From the NCBI GenBank assembly GCA_003719395.1, contig RHMC01000019.1, forward strand, positions 1 through 64,000: a DNA stretch of 64,000 nucleotides, in the 5' to 3' direction. Origin of the DNA: Streptomyces altiplanensis. GTDB taxonomy: Bacteria; Actinomycetota; Actinomycetes; Streptomycetales; Streptomycetaceae. The translations under genes were made by a program, and so were the position numbers. Each line of letters starts with the position of its first letter. Within the stretch, counting starts at the first letter, position 1. Positions 1 to 9,340 of the stretch are shown piece by piece. A model generated the notes under the pieces. The model worked only from the letters and a program-made list of their open reading frames with translations. It searched no databases and was not told where the DNA came from.

Positions 1-454
1 CCGCGGCGGGCACCGACGGCCTGGGCGGGGCGGAGGCCGACGTGATGGCGGCGGCACGGTTCGGCGGGGACGTACCGGACGCGCTGAGGAGAGCGGCCCG
101 GGAGCCGGGGGCGGAGGGGCTTGCCGGGGTCGCCGCGTGCTGGCGGGTGGCGGTGGACGGCGGCGCCGGTCTCGCGGCCGGGCTCGACCGGCTGGAGCGG
201 GCGCGCTGCGGGCAGAGCGGGACCAGCGGGAGAACCTCCGGGCGCAGCTGACGGGTGCCTGGGCGACGGTGGCGCTCCTGGCGCTGCTTCCGGTGGCGGG
301 GCTGCTCATCGGCAGCGCGCTGGGGGCCGGACCGCTGCGAGTGCTGCTGCACACCCCGGCCGGAATGGGGTGCCTGCTGGTCGGCGGGCTGTTGGAGGGC
401 GCGGGTCTCTTCTGGGCCCGGCGGATCGTACGACAGGGGGAGGGCTCGTGTTGA
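1..454 (+). CDS. Type II secretion F / TadB-like protein, 5' partial, frame break
   Basis: The reading frame is open from the window edge, so the N-terminus is missing. What remains is the C-terminal part of a TadB-like inner-membrane platform protein of the Flp/Tad pilus system. It has an alpha-helical cytoplasmic stretch (DALRRAAREPG, GLAAGLDRL) followed by hydrophobic segments (WATVALLALLPVAGLLIGSA; GMGCLLVGGLLEGAGLFW). The frame breaks near position 203; restoring one G gives LERAALRAERDQREN and joins the two halves. The stop overlaps the GTG start of the next gene. The family call comes from the architecture plus the TadC/TadE-like neighbours. Confidence 0.7.
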   Translation, partial: RGGHRRPGRGGGRRDGGGTVRRGRTGRAEESGPGAGGGGACRGRRVLAGGGGRRRRSRGRARPAGAGALRAERDQRENLRAQLTGAWATVALLALLPVAGLLIGSALGAGPLRVLLHTPAGMGCLLVGGLLEGAGLFWARRIVRQGEGSC

Positions 455-1248
455 GCGGGGAGGTTGTCCACAGGCTGGGGGTGGTGGTGTCGGCCGCGGC
501 CACCGCGGTGTGGCTGGTGCTCGCACTGGCCGGACGGCGGCGGGAACGGTTGCTGCGCAGGCGCTGGCGGCGCTGCTGCCGTGGAGGCGGCAGGGGTGAC
601 CGGGGCGGGCTTCGAGCGGTGGCGGTGGTGGCGACGGTGGCGGCCCGAGTACGGGGCGCGGGCACTGCGCTGGGGGCCGCCTCTGGGGGCCGTGGTCACC
701 GGCTATGTGCTGGTCGGTGGCGTGAGCGGGTGCGCGGTCGGGGCGGTCGCGGCGTACGGGGCCGTGCGATGGCAGCGCGGGCGCAGACCGCGCGAGGAGG
801 GCCCCGTCGACACGCGCCGCTTCCGCTCGCCGCCGACCGCCTGGCGGCCTGCGTTTCCGCGGGCGCCGGGCCGCGCGAGGCGGCGGAGGCGGTCGGGGAC
901 TCGCTCGGTGGACCGGTGGGTGAGCGGCTGGCGCGGACGGCCGCCGAACTGCGGCTCGGGGGCGAACCCGCGGACGCGTGGGGCCGGCTGGGCGCGATAC
1001 CGGGCGCCGCGGGGCTGGCCCGCTGCCTGGAACGGGCGGGTGCCACCGGGGCTCCGGCGGCCGATCCCGTGTCCCGGCTGGCCGAAGGGCTCAGGACGGA
1101 GCGGGCGCGGGAGGCGGCGGCCCGGGCCCAGCGGGCGGGCGTGCTGATGGTCGGGCCGGTCGGGCTGTGCTTTCTGCCCGCCTTCCTGGTGGTCGGAGTG
1201 GTGCCCGTGGTGATCGGACTGGCGAGCGGACTGATGAACGGCAACTGA
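448..1248 (+). CDS. Type II secretion F / TadC-like protein with frame breaks
   Basis: Second platform-like membrane protein of the Tad locus, starting at a GTG that overlaps the upstream stop. An N-terminal membrane segment (VVVSAAATAVWLVLALAG) is followed by a segment best read in another frame between about 590 and 800 (LRWGPPLGAVVTGYVLVGG). The original frame then resumes with a T2SSF-like helical domain (ACVSAGAGPREAAEAVGDSL) and a C-terminal hydrophobic pair (VGLCFLPAFLVVGVVPVVIG). At least two indels are needed to make one protein of about 265 residues. Which frame is genuine between 560 and 600 is uncertain. Confidence 0.65.
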   Translation: MLSGEVVHRLGVVVSAAATAVWLVLALAGRRRERLLRRRWRRCCRGGGRGDRGGLRAVAVVATVAARVRGAGTALGAASGGRGHRLCAGRWRERVRGRGGRGVRGRAMAARAQTARGGPRRHAPLPLAADRLAACVSAGAGPREAAEAVGDSLGGPVGERLARTAAELRLGGEPADAWGRLGAIPGAAGLARCLERAGATGAPAADPVSRLAEGLRTERAREAAARAQRAGVLMVGPVGLCFLPAFLVVGVVPVVIGLASGLMNGN

Positions 1249-1262
1249 CCTTGGAGGTCGAG

Positions 1263-1475
1263 ATGCGGGTGTGGAAGCGGATGCGGGCACAGGCATCGGC
1301 GCTGGTGCGCAGGGCGGCCGACGGCGGGGACGCGGGGATGACGACGTCCGAGTACGCGATGGGGACGATCGCGGCATGCGCCTTCGCGGCCGTGCTCTAC
1401 AAGGTCGTCACGAGCGGCATGGTGTCGTCGGCCCTGGAAGCGGTCGTGGGGAGGGCTCTCCATGTGCCGTTCTGA
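1263..1475 (+). CDS. DUF4244 / Flp-pilin-like small membrane protein
   Basis: A 70-residue protein with a strong ribosome site (GGAGG, six bases before the ATG). It has a basic N-terminus, then GMTTSEYAMGTIAACAFAA running into one hydrophobic helix (IAACAFAAVLYKVVTS). The Glu inside the hydrophobic run (TSEYAMG) resembles the class III/Flp pilin processing region, where cleavage precedes the helix. Small proteins of this kind sit between tadC and tadE in actinobacterial Tad loci. It is probably the pilin-like subunit or a minor pseudopilin. The next gene starts 14 bases before its stop. Confidence 0.75.
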   Translation: MRVWKRMRAQASALVRRAADGGDAGMTTSEYAMGTIAACAFAAVLYKVVTSGMVSSALEAVVGRALHVPF

Positions 1476-1833
1476 GACCGGGGGACGCGGTGACCGGGGC
1501 TATGTCACGGCGGAGGCGGCCGTGGTGGTGCCTGCCCTGGTGCTCTTCACCATGGCGCTGGTCTGGGCACTGATGGCGACTTCCGCGCAGATCCAGTGCG
1601 TGGACGCGGCGAGGGCGGGTGCCAGGGCCGCCGCACGCCAGGAGCCGGAGGGCGCCTCGGTGGCGGCGGCCCGGCAGGCGGCGCCGCGCGGGGCGCGCGT
1701 CACCCTCGGCAGGGAGGGCGATCTGGTGCGGGTGGCCGTCGAGGCACCCGCACCGGGGCCCGGCGTGCTGTCACTGACGTTGCGGGCCGAGGCGGTCGCG
1801 CAGGCCGAAGAGAGCGTGGGGGCGGTGGCATGA
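1462..1833 (+). CDS. TadE-like pilus assembly protein
   Basis: A 123-residue protein with a short N-terminus, the TadE signature region RGYVTAEAAVVVPALVLFTM (Glu at the start of a single transmembrane helix) and an extracytoplasmic alanine-rich domain. TadE proteins are minor pseudopilins processed by a prepilin peptidase. The start lies inside the preceding pilin-like gene and the stop overlaps the next start as ATGA, so translation of the three small genes is probably coupled. Confidence 0.8.
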   Translation: MCRSETGGRGDRGYVTAEAAVVVPALVLFTMALVWALMATSAQIQCVDAARAGARAAARQEPEGASVAAARQAAPRGARVTLGREGDLVRVAVEAPAPGPGVLSLTLRAEAVAQAEESVGAVA

Positions 1834-2303
1834 GGGGGAGGGGAGAAGGAGGGGACGACCGGGGGTCGGCCACGGTGTGGGCTGTTGTGGCTGTGGCCGT
1901 GCTCGGGGTGGTGTTCGCGGGAGCGCTGGCCACGGGGCAGGCGGCCTTGGCCCGGCACCGGGCCGGTGGCGCGGCGGACCTGGCGGCCCTCGCGGCGGCG
2001 GCGCACTGGATGCGGGGTCAGGCCGCCGCCTGTGGTGAGGCGGCCGAGGTGGCGGCGGCGCAGCAGACGCGTCTGATCAGCTGCTCCGTGTACGGCGAGG
2101 TCTCCGACGTCACGGCAGAGGCAGGCGCCGGGCCGTACAACGTGGCGGTGAGGGCCCGGGCCGGACCCGCCGGACCCGTGGCCTCCGGGCTCACTCCCCG
2201 GGCCGCTCAGCGGCAGCAGGGGACTCCGGGGGAGCAGGGGGCCGCGGGGCATCCGGAGGGCCCGGAGCATCCGACGCGACCGGGTCGTCCGGGGCTTCCC
2301 TGA
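1830..2303 (+). CDS. TadE-family / Rv3654c-like membrane protein
   Basis: A 157-residue protein starting in an ATGA overlap with the TadE-like gene. It has a basic N-terminus, then DRGSATVWAVVAVAVLGVV, a single helix preceded by a G-SAT motif typical of the Rv3654c-like helicase/secretion neighbourhood family. A small extracytoplasmic domain with two Cys (AAACGE, ISCSVYG) may form a disulfide. The C-terminal 30 residues are Pro/Gly/Gln-rich and overlap the 3' end of the convergent helicase by 113 bases, so the true end could be earlier if an indel is present. Confidence 0.65.
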   Translation: MRGRGEGGDDRGSATVWAVVAVAVLGVVFAGALATGQAALARHRAGGAADLAALAAAAHWMRGQAAACGEAAEVAAAQQTRLISCSVYGEVSDVTAEAGAGPYNVAVRARAGPAGPVASGLTPRAAQRQQGTPGEQGAAGHPEGPEHPTRPGRPGLP

Positions 2304-4742
2304 GAAGGACGGTCAGGAGGCGGACGGCAGCCCGTTTGTCGAGGGGGTCGTTGCCGTTGCCGCACTTGGGCGACTGGATGCAGGAGGGACAGCCCGCCTC
2401 GCACTCGCAGGAGGCGATGGCCTCACGGGTGGCGGTCAGCCACTGGCGGGCCGTGTGGAAGGCCCGCTCGGCGAAGCCCGCACCGCCCGGATGGCCGTCG
2501 TACACGAAGACGGTCGGCAGCAGGGTGTCCGGGTGGAGCGGGACCGAGACGCCGCCGATGTCCCACCGGTCGCAGGTGGCGAAGAGGGGGAGCATCCCGA
2601 TGGAGGCGTGCTCGGCGGCGTGCAGGGCGCCGCCCAGCTGCTCCGGATTGACGCGGGCGGCGTCGAGCTGGTCCTCGGTCACCGTCCACCACACGGCGCG
2701 GGTCCGGAGCGTGCGGGCAGGGAGGTCGAGCTTGGTCTCACCGAGCACTTCGCCGGTGATGAGTTTGCGACGGAGGAAGGAGACGACCTGGTTGGTGACT
2801 TCGACGGATCCGAAGCAGAGGCGGCCTTCGCCCCAGGGGACCTCGGTGTCGGTCTCCAGGACGGAGATGGCGGTGGTGTCGCGGGCAGTGGTGGAGTACG
2901 GCGGATTCGCCTCCTCGACCAGGGCGACGGCGCCGTACGGGTCGTCCAGGTCCAGGCGCTTCACCAGGTACGTACGGCCCTGGTGGAGGTGGACGGCGCC
3001 GTCGTGGACGGAGGTGTGGGCGGCGGACGCGTCGACCGTGCCGAGCAGCCGGCCGGTGTCCGCCTCGACGATCTGCACGCCCGGCCGCCCTCGCCCCGGA
3101 TGTCGGTGAGGTCGGCGGCCCGTTCCCGGCGGGTCCAGTACCAGGACCTGCCCCGGCGGCGGAGCAGGCCGGCGGCCTCCAGTTGCGGCATCAGCCCGGG
3201 GGCAGCGGGACCGAAAAGCTCCATGTCGGCCTCGGTGAGCGGGAGCTCGGCGGCGGCGGCGCACAGATGGGGGGCGAGGACATACGGATTGGAGGGATCG
3301 AGGACCGTGGACTCCACAGGCTGCCGGAAGAGCGCATCGGGGTGATGGACCAGGTACGTGTCCAGAGGGTCGTCCCGGGCCACGAGGATCGCCAGGGCGC
3401 CCTCGCCCGACCGCCCGGCCCGCCCCGCCTGCTGCCAGAGGGAGGCGCGGGTGCCGGGATAGCCGGCGATGACCACGGCGCCCAGGCCCGACACGTCGAC
3501 GCCGAGTTCGAGCGCGGTGGTCGCGGCGAGGCCGAGAAGTTCGCCGGAGTGCAGGGCGCGTTCCAGGGCGCGGCGTTCCTCGGGGAGGTAGCCGCCGCGG
3601 TAGGCGGCGACCCGGGGCGGGAGCGAACGGTCGACGGCGGCCAGGCGTTCCTGGGCGATGAGGGCGATCAGCTCGGCGCCGCGCCGGGAGCGTACGAAAG
3701 CCACCGAGCGGACGCCCTGCACGGTCAGACCGGTGAGGAGGTCGGCGGTCTCGGCGGTGGCGGTACGGCGTACGGGCGCGCCCTTCTCGCCGTGCAGTTC
3801 GGTGAGCGGCGGCTCCCAGAGTGCGAACACCAGTTCGCCGCGCGGGGAGGCGTCGTCGGCGACCTCCTGGACGGGGAGGCCGGTGAGGCGGGCCGCGGCC
3901 ACGGCGGGCTGTGCGGAGGTGGCGGAGGCGAGCAGGAAGACGGGGTTCGCGCCGTAACGGGCGCACAGGCGGCGCAGGCGCCGGAGCACCTGGGCGACGT
4001 GCGAGCCGAAGACGCCGCGGTAGGTGTGGCACTCGTCGACGACGACGTAGCGCAGGGCGCGCAGGAAGGAGGCCCAGCGGGGGTGGGAAGGAAGGATTCC
4101 GCGATGCAGCATGTCCGGGTTGGCCAGGACGTAGTTGGCGTACTGACGCACCCATTCGCGCTCTTCGACCGGTGTGTCGCCGTCGTAGACCGCCGGCCTG
4201 ACGGCGTTGCCCAGCGGCGCGGCCAGCGCCTTCACCGCACGGCGCTGGTCGGCCGCGAGGGCTTTGGTGGGGGCGAGGTAGAGGGCCGTCGTGCCACGCC
4301 CGTTCGGCGCCTCGGAGCCGTCGAGGAGGGCGGTGAGGACGGGGGCGAGATAGGCGAGCGACTTGCCGGACGCGGTACCGGTGGCGATGACGACGGAATC
4401 GCCGTCCAGGGCGTGTTCCGCGGCCTGCGCCTGGTGGGTCCACGGATGCTCGATCCCGGCGGACCGGACGGCCGCGATCACTTCCGTGCGGATGCGGTCG
4501 GGCCAGACTGCATGGGAACCCGCACGTGGGGGCAAGTGCTCCGTATGAGTGATGCGCGAGGACCGGCTCTCCCCTGCGGTGAGCCGGTCGAGGACCGTAC
4601 CGGGAGAGGGGCGCGCACCCGCGTTCTCCGGAGGTCGACTGGGACGGTGATTCTTGGCCATCGGCACCGAGTGTGTCACTGGCGTGACGGACAATGCTCC
4701 CAAGGCGTCGTGCATGCATGCTGGTAAGTGATTGAATGCCAT
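2191..4742 (-). CDS. DEAD/DEAH-box helicase with DUF1998 domain (MrfA/Hrq1-like)
   Basis: About 850 residues after repair. Motifs in order: Walker A ATGTASGKSLAYL, DECH box (VVVDECHTYRG), SATS motif III, motif VI QQAGRAGRSG, then a DUF1998 region with a four-cysteine cluster (CECEAGCPSCIQSPKCGN). Cysteine-bearing DUF1998 helicases of the MrfA/YprA/Hrq1 type act in DNA crosslink repair. One frame break lies near 3085, between the helicase core and the C-terminal domain. I chose the ATG at 4742 (MAFNHLP) because the extended N-terminus keeps a gene divergent from bldG with an 81-base gap; an internal ATG at MAKNH is possible. Confidence 0.88.
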
Positions 4743-4823
4743 TGCGGCTGGCGTTCCGTCCTCTGGCTCCGCCGGGGAGACCTCAGGGGGGCGGCCGCTC
4801 GATAGCAAGGTGCTGGAGGATCC

Positions 4824-5177
4824 GTGGACCTGTCCCTGTCGACTCGCAATGTGTCCGGACCTGGTGGCGACCGTACGGTCGTCGAGGTCGGTGGCGAGAT
4901 TGATGTGTATACCGCGCCCAAGCTGCGCGAGCAGTTGGTCGAGTTGGTGAACGACGGCAGTTATCACCTGGTCGTCGACATGGAGGGCGTGGATTTCCTC
5001 GACTCCACCGGACTCGGCGTGCTCGTGGGCGGACTCAAGCGCGTCCGGGCCCATGAGGGCTCGCTGCGACTGGTCTGCAACCAGGAGCGCATTCTCAAGA
5101 TCTTCCGGATCACCGGACTGACCAAGGTGTTCCCCATTCACACCTCGGTCGACGAAGCCGTCGCGGCCACCGACTGA
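4824..5177 (+). CDS. bldG: Anti-sigma factor antagonist BldG (STAS domain)
   Basis: A 117-residue STAS-domain protein starting at GTG. The segment [20 protein letters not shown] and the phosphorylation loop [15 protein letters not shown] are those of BldG, the partner-switching regulator needed for aerial hyphae and antibiotic production in Streptomyces. The phosphorylatable serine is in DSTGLG (Ser61 here). The N-terminus carries a few residues more than I recall for the S. coelicolor protein (about 113), in a Ser-Gly-Pro-Gly-Gly stretch. It is followed by its anti-sigma partner gene. Identification rests on near-complete sequence recognition plus synteny. Confidence 0.95.
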   Translation: MDLSLSTRNVSGPGGDRTVVEVGGEIDVYTAPKLREQLVELVNDGSYHLVVDMEGVDFLDSTGLGVLVGGLKRVRAHEGSLRLVCNQERILKIFRITGLTKVFPIHTSVDEAVAATD

Positions 5178-5180
5178 CGG

Positions 5181-5235
5181 CTTCCGGGAACCGGAAGGAA
5201 GAGCAGGGGCTCCGGGCTGTCGGCCCGGGCCCCTG
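5181..5235 (+). terminator. Two hairpins between bldG and the anti-sigma gene
   Basis: CTTCCGG/CCGGAAG (5181-5197) forms a perfect 7-bp stem. CAGGGGCTCCGGGC pairs with GCCCGGGCCCCTG (5204-5235) as a larger, slightly imperfect stem. Neither is followed by a T-run. In S. coelicolor bldG is known to give both a monocistronic and a bicistronic transcript with the anti-sigma gene. These hairpins are good candidates for the partial terminator or RNA-processing barrier (inference). Confidence 0.55.
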
Positions 5236-5269
5236 AGAAGCACGCCCGAACGTCCGAGGGGGACCGCAC

Positions 5270-5757
5270 ATGGCCACCGTTGAACTCCGCTTCAGCGCCC
5301 AGCCCGAGCACGTCAGGACGGCCCGTCTGGTGGCGGCCGCCGTGGCGCGCAGGGCCGGGGTGGACGAGGCGGTGCTGGACGAAGTCGACTCGCGGTCGGC
5401 GAGGCGTGCAGCCGGGCGGTGGGACTCCACCGCAGCCACGGCATCTCCGCCCCGGTCCGGGTCGCCCTGACCGAGGAGGAGAAGGCTTTCTCCATCGAGG
5501 TCGGGGACGAGGTCCCCGGTTCGGGCGGTACGGCCGGATCGGTTCCCGGGGTGCGTGGCACCGCGGGGCCCGACTCCGGGTCCGGGTCCCCGTCCGCGGG
5601 ATCCGGCGCGGACTCCGACGCCGATTCCGACGGCGAGGACGAGATGGGGCTGGCGGTCATCAGCGGACTCGTCGACGATGTCGAGGTCGTCACCGGTGAG
5701 TCCGGCGGCGTCATCCGCATGAGCTGGCCGACGGCACTGGCGACCGTGCTCCCCTGA
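5270..5757 (+). CDS. Anti-sigma factor, RsbW/SpoIIAB-like (BldG partner), frame break
   Basis: Short histidine-kinase-like ATPase domain protein: ATVELRFSAQPEHVRTARLV, then, after repair, the N-box region RLAVGEACSRAVGLHRSH (E..N-box type helix) and a C-terminal beta-rich part. One C is missing near 5386 (DEV-R-LAVGEA), which joins the two frames. A long Gly/Ser/Asp-rich insert (about residues 90-125) precedes the last segment. It lies 92 bases after bldG. The BldG partner in S. coelicolor occupies exactly this position and is proposed to bind BldG and sigma factors. Confidence 0.88.
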
Positions 5758-5765
5758 TCCTTGTT

Positions 5766-5820
5766 CCGGCCCCGGGGGCCGGTCTTTTCCGTGAGGCCCT
5801 GCTGAGCAGGGCCTTTCTTA
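5766..5820 (+). terminator. Tandem rho-independent terminators after the bldG operon
   Basis: Two consecutive hairpins: CCGGCCCCGGGGGCCGG followed by TCTTTT (5766-5788), and AGGCCCTGCTGAGCAGGGCCT followed by TTCTT (5794-5819). The second is a near-perfect palindrome with a T-rich tail. They end the bldG/anti-sigma transcript before hppA. Confidence 0.85.
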
Positions 5821-6019
5821 TTTCCTTGGATCTTTCCAGGAGATCGTTCCTGAATCATCAATGCGTTTGTCCCGTTACCGATTTTGATGAGTTTGCCGGC
5901 ACACGATCATTTACTGAGCGGCCGGTGAAGGTCAATTACGTTTGCGGCACTCTGTTTTGATCGGGTTCCACTCCCTACAATCCGTCCACGTCTTGAGCTC
6001 TGAGCGTCAAGGAGGACGA

Positions 6020-8436
6020 ATGACGGGGCTCTTCATCTCAGAACAGCTGGACCACCCCTCTACTCTCGCGGCCGCGGTACTCACCGACGAGAACCGGATC
6101 GTCGTGATCGTCGTCGCCGCAGTGGCGCTGGCGGCCCTGGTCGTCGCTCAGCTGCTGGTGCGTCAGGTCCTGGCGGCCGGCGAAGGCACCGACAGGATGA
6201 AGGAGATCGCGGCGGCGGTGCAGGAAGGCGCGAATGCCTATCTCGCCCGGCAGTTGCGCACACTCGGTGTTTTCGCCGTCGTGGTTTTCTTCCTGCTCCT
6301 CCTGCTTCCGGCCGACAACTGGTCGCAACGTGCGGGACGTTCCGTGTTTTTCCTGGTCGGCGCTCTTTTCTCGGCGGCGACCGGTTACATCGGGATGCGG
6401 CTGGCCGTACGAAGCAATGTGCGCGTGGCGGCCGCCGCGCGTGAAGCCACCCCGGCCGAGGGCGAACCGGAAAAGGATCTGACGGCCGTCGCACACAAAG
6501 CGATGAAGATCGCTTTCCGTACGGGCGGTGTGGTCGGCATGTTCACCGTGGGCCTCGGCCTGCTCGGTGCCTCCTGCGTCGTCCTCGTCTACGCTGCCGA
6601 CGCGCCCAAGGTGCTGGAGGGCTTCGGGCTCGGCGCCGCGCTCATCGCGATGTTCATGCGGGTCGGCGGCGGCATCTTCACCAAGGCCGCCGACGTCGGC
6701 GCGACCTCGTCGGCAAGGTCGAACAGGGCATCCCGGAGGACGATCCGCGCAATGCCGCGACCATCGCCGACAACGTGGGCGACAACGTCGGCGACTGCGC
6801 GGGCATGGCGGCCGACCTCTTCGAGTCGTACGCCGTGACGCTCGTCGCGGCGCTCATCCTCGGCAAGGCCGCCTTCGGCGACGCGGGGCTGGCCTTTCCG
6901 CTGATCGTTCCGGCGATCGGCGTGGTCACCGCGGTGATCGGCATCTTCGCGGTCGCCCCGCGGCGCGCCGACCGCAGCGGAATGACCGCCATCAACCGCG
7001 GCTTCTTCATCTCCGCGGTGATCTCCCTCGTCCTGGTGGCGGTGGCCGTCTTCGTCCACCTGCCGTCCTCGTACGCCGGCCTGGACGGCGTCACCGACGC
7101 CGCCGTCAAGGGGCACGGGGGCGATCCGCGGGTGCTGGCGCTCGTAGCCGTCGCCATCGGCATCGTCCTGGCCGCCCTGATCCAGCAGCTGACGGGGTAC
7201 TTCACCGAGACGAACCGGCGCCCCGTCAGGGACATCGGCAAGTCCTCGCTGACGGGCCCCGCCACCGTCGTCCTCGCCGGCATCTCCATCGGCCTGGAGT
7301 CCGCCGTCTACACCGCGCTGCTCATCGGCCTCGGCGTGTACGGCGCGTTCCTGCTCGGCGGTACGTCGATCATCCTCGCCCTCTTCGCGGTGGCCCTGGC
7401 CGGCACCGGTCTGCTCACCACCGTCGGCGTCATCGTCGCCATGGACACCTTCGGCCCCGTCTCCGACAACGCCCAGGGCATCGCCGAGATGTCCGGCGAC
7501 GTCACGGGCGCGGGCGCGCAGGTCCTCACCGACCTGGACGCCGTCGGCAACACCACCAAGGCCATCACCAAGGGCATCGCCATCGCCACCGCCGTCCTCG
7601 CGGCGGCGGCGCTCTTCGGTTCGTACAAGGACGCCATCGAGACGGCGCGCCAGGAGGTCGGGGCGAAGGCCGACGAGCTGGGCCTCCAGATGGACATCTC
7701 GCAGCCCGACAACCTGGTCGGTCTGATGCTCGGCGCCGCGGTCGTCTTCCTCTTCTCGGGGCTGGCGATCAACGCGGTGTCCAGGTCGGCCGGCGCGGTG
7801 GTCTTCGAGGTGCGGCGACAGTTCCGCGAGCACCCCGGGATCATGGACTACACGGAGAAACCGGAGTACGGCCGGGTGGTCGACATCTGCACCAAGGACG
7901 CGCTGCGCGAGCTGACCACGCCCGGTCTGCTCGCCGTGCTGACGCCGATCGCGGTCGGCTTCTCGCTCGGCGTCGGCGCGCTCGGCTCGTTCCTCGCGGG
8001 CGCCATCGGCACCGGCACACTGATGGCCGTCTTCCTCGCCAACTCCGGTGGCGCGTGGGACAACGCCAAGAAGCTCGTGGAGGACGGCCACCACGGCGGC
8101 AAGGGCAGCGAGGCCCACGCCGCGACCGTCATCGGCGACACGGTCGGCGACCCGTTCAAGGACACGGCGGGCCCCGCGATCAACCCGCTGCTGAAGGTGA
8201 TGAACCTGGTGGCGCTGCTCATCGCCCCGGCGGTGGTGCGGTTCGGTTACGGCGACGACGCCAGTGCCGGGGTGCGGGCGGTGGTGGCGACGCTCGCCGT
8301 CGGCGTCATCGTCGGCGCGGTGTACGTCTCCAAGCGGCGGCCCATCGCCGTGGGCGGCGAGGACGGCCCCGGGGGCGGATCCGGACGGGTGCCGAGGCCG
8401 GTGGGCCCGGCGGCGGCGCCCAAGGCCGTGCCGTAG
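6020..8436 (+). CDS. hppA: Proton-translocating membrane pyrophosphatase
   Basis: A protein of about 805 residues hydrolysing PPi to pump H+ across the cytoplasmic membrane. Start ATG 6020 has a strong AAGGAGG site and gives a hydrophobic first helix. The signature DNVGDNVGDCAGMAADLF and the distal GGAWDNAKK are intact. GNTTKAITKG has Lys where K+-dependent enzymes have Ala, so a K+-independent H+-PPase is expected. One C is missing near 6703: the frame runs ADVGA then should read DLVGKVEQGIPEDDPRN. The break falls in the most conserved catalytic region, which favours a sequence error over real inactivation. About sixteen hydrophobic segments are visible. Confidence 0.92.
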
Positions 8437-8470
8437 GAATCGTCGTACTCGTCACACCTGTTCAGCAGGC

Positions 8471-8504
8471 GGGCGGACGACGTTTCCTGACGCGGCGTCC
8501 GCCC
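8471..8504 (+). terminator. GC-rich hairpin after hppA
   Basis: GGGCGGAC pairs with GTCCGCCC across an 18-base loop, about 35 bases after the hppA stop. There is no T-run, so this is a weak or rho-assisted terminator candidate. Confidence 0.35.
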
Positions 8505-8653
8505 GTCGCCGCTGCTGCGCGGGCAGTTCCGTGAGCTGTCTCTCCCTTGGTGCAAATGGCTTCAATAGGTTATGGAACGGACGTACGGCATGCGGTCGTC
8601 GCCCACTTGGCGTGTATGTTCCGGGGCCGAGAGCCTTGGAAGGGACCAATCCG

Positions 8654-9235
8654 GTGAACAAGAAGTGTGCGGCCGCGCTGTCCGGCGGTGCGGTACTGGT
8701 AATGGCGCTGTCCGGTTGCAGCGACGACGACAGCGACAACAAGGTCAACGACTGGGCGAAGTCGGTCTGCGACCAGGTGCAGCCCCAGCTGAAGAAGATC
8801 TCGGACGCCAACGCCTCCATCCAGAAGCAGACCGCCGACAACAGCAAGCCGGCCGACGTCCAGAGGACGGACTCCGCGGCCTTCCAGCAGATCTCGGACG
8901 CCTACAAGGCGATGGGCGCCGCCGTGGGGAAGGCGGGCGCCCCGCCCGTCGGTGACGGTGAGACGACCCAGAAGGCGGCGGTCAAGGAGCTCAATGAGTC
9001 CTCCGCGGCGTACGCCGGTCTGAAGAAGCAGGTCGACGGGCTGAACACCAAGGACCAGGCGGAGTTCGCTGACGGCCTCAAGGGAATCGCGGAAGAGCTG
9101 AGCAAGATCAGCAGGAGCGGTGACCAGGCGCTCCAGAAGCTCCAGTCCGGCGAGGTGGGCACGGCGATGGCCAAGCAGCCCGGCTGCCAGAAGCCGGGCG
9201 CGACGAACTCCGTCTCGCCGGCCGCGAAGCCGTGA
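8654..9235 (+). CDS. Small secreted lipoprotein of unknown function
   Basis: A 193-residue protein from GTG 8654. The signal peptide ends in a lipobox, MALSGC, followed by acidic DDDSDNKVND. The mature part is helical and Gln/Lys/Ala-rich with no enzyme motif. It contains one internal Cys (SVCDQVQPQL) and one near the C-terminus (QPGCQKPG), possibly a disulfide. It is conserved in Streptomyces between hppA and the methyltransferase gene, so it belongs to the core block. Function unknown. Confidence 0.8.
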   Translation: MNKKCAAALSGGAVLVMALSGCSDDDSDNKVNDWAKSVCDQVQPQLKKISDANASIQKQTADNSKPADVQRTDSAAFQQISDAYKAMGAAVGKAGAPPVGDGETTQKAAVKELNESSAAYAGLKKQVDGLNTKDQAEFADGLKGIAEELSKISRSGDQALQKLQSGEVGTAMAKQPGCQKPGATNSVSPAAKP

Positions 9236-9267
9236 TCGCGAAGCCGTGATCGCGGCGCGCACGCCCT

Positions 9268-9313
9268 GCCGCGCGGCCGGTACCCCGGAAGGGGGCCGGG
9301 CCGCGCGGCTTTT
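9268..9313 (+). terminator. Rho-independent terminator after the lipoprotein gene
   Basis: GCCGCGCGGCC pairs with GGCCGCGCGGC and is followed by TTTTG. A second inner pairing (CCGG/CCGG) lengthens the structure. Confidence 0.8.
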
Positions 9314-9340
9314 GTCAGTGCGAGCGGTGACAATGGCCCA

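Noticed and set aside
6690..6720. Programmed frameshift in hppA.
   Set aside because: No slippery sequence or downstream structure stands out. The break is one missing C inside the catalytic signature, and many other genes here show the same kind of break.
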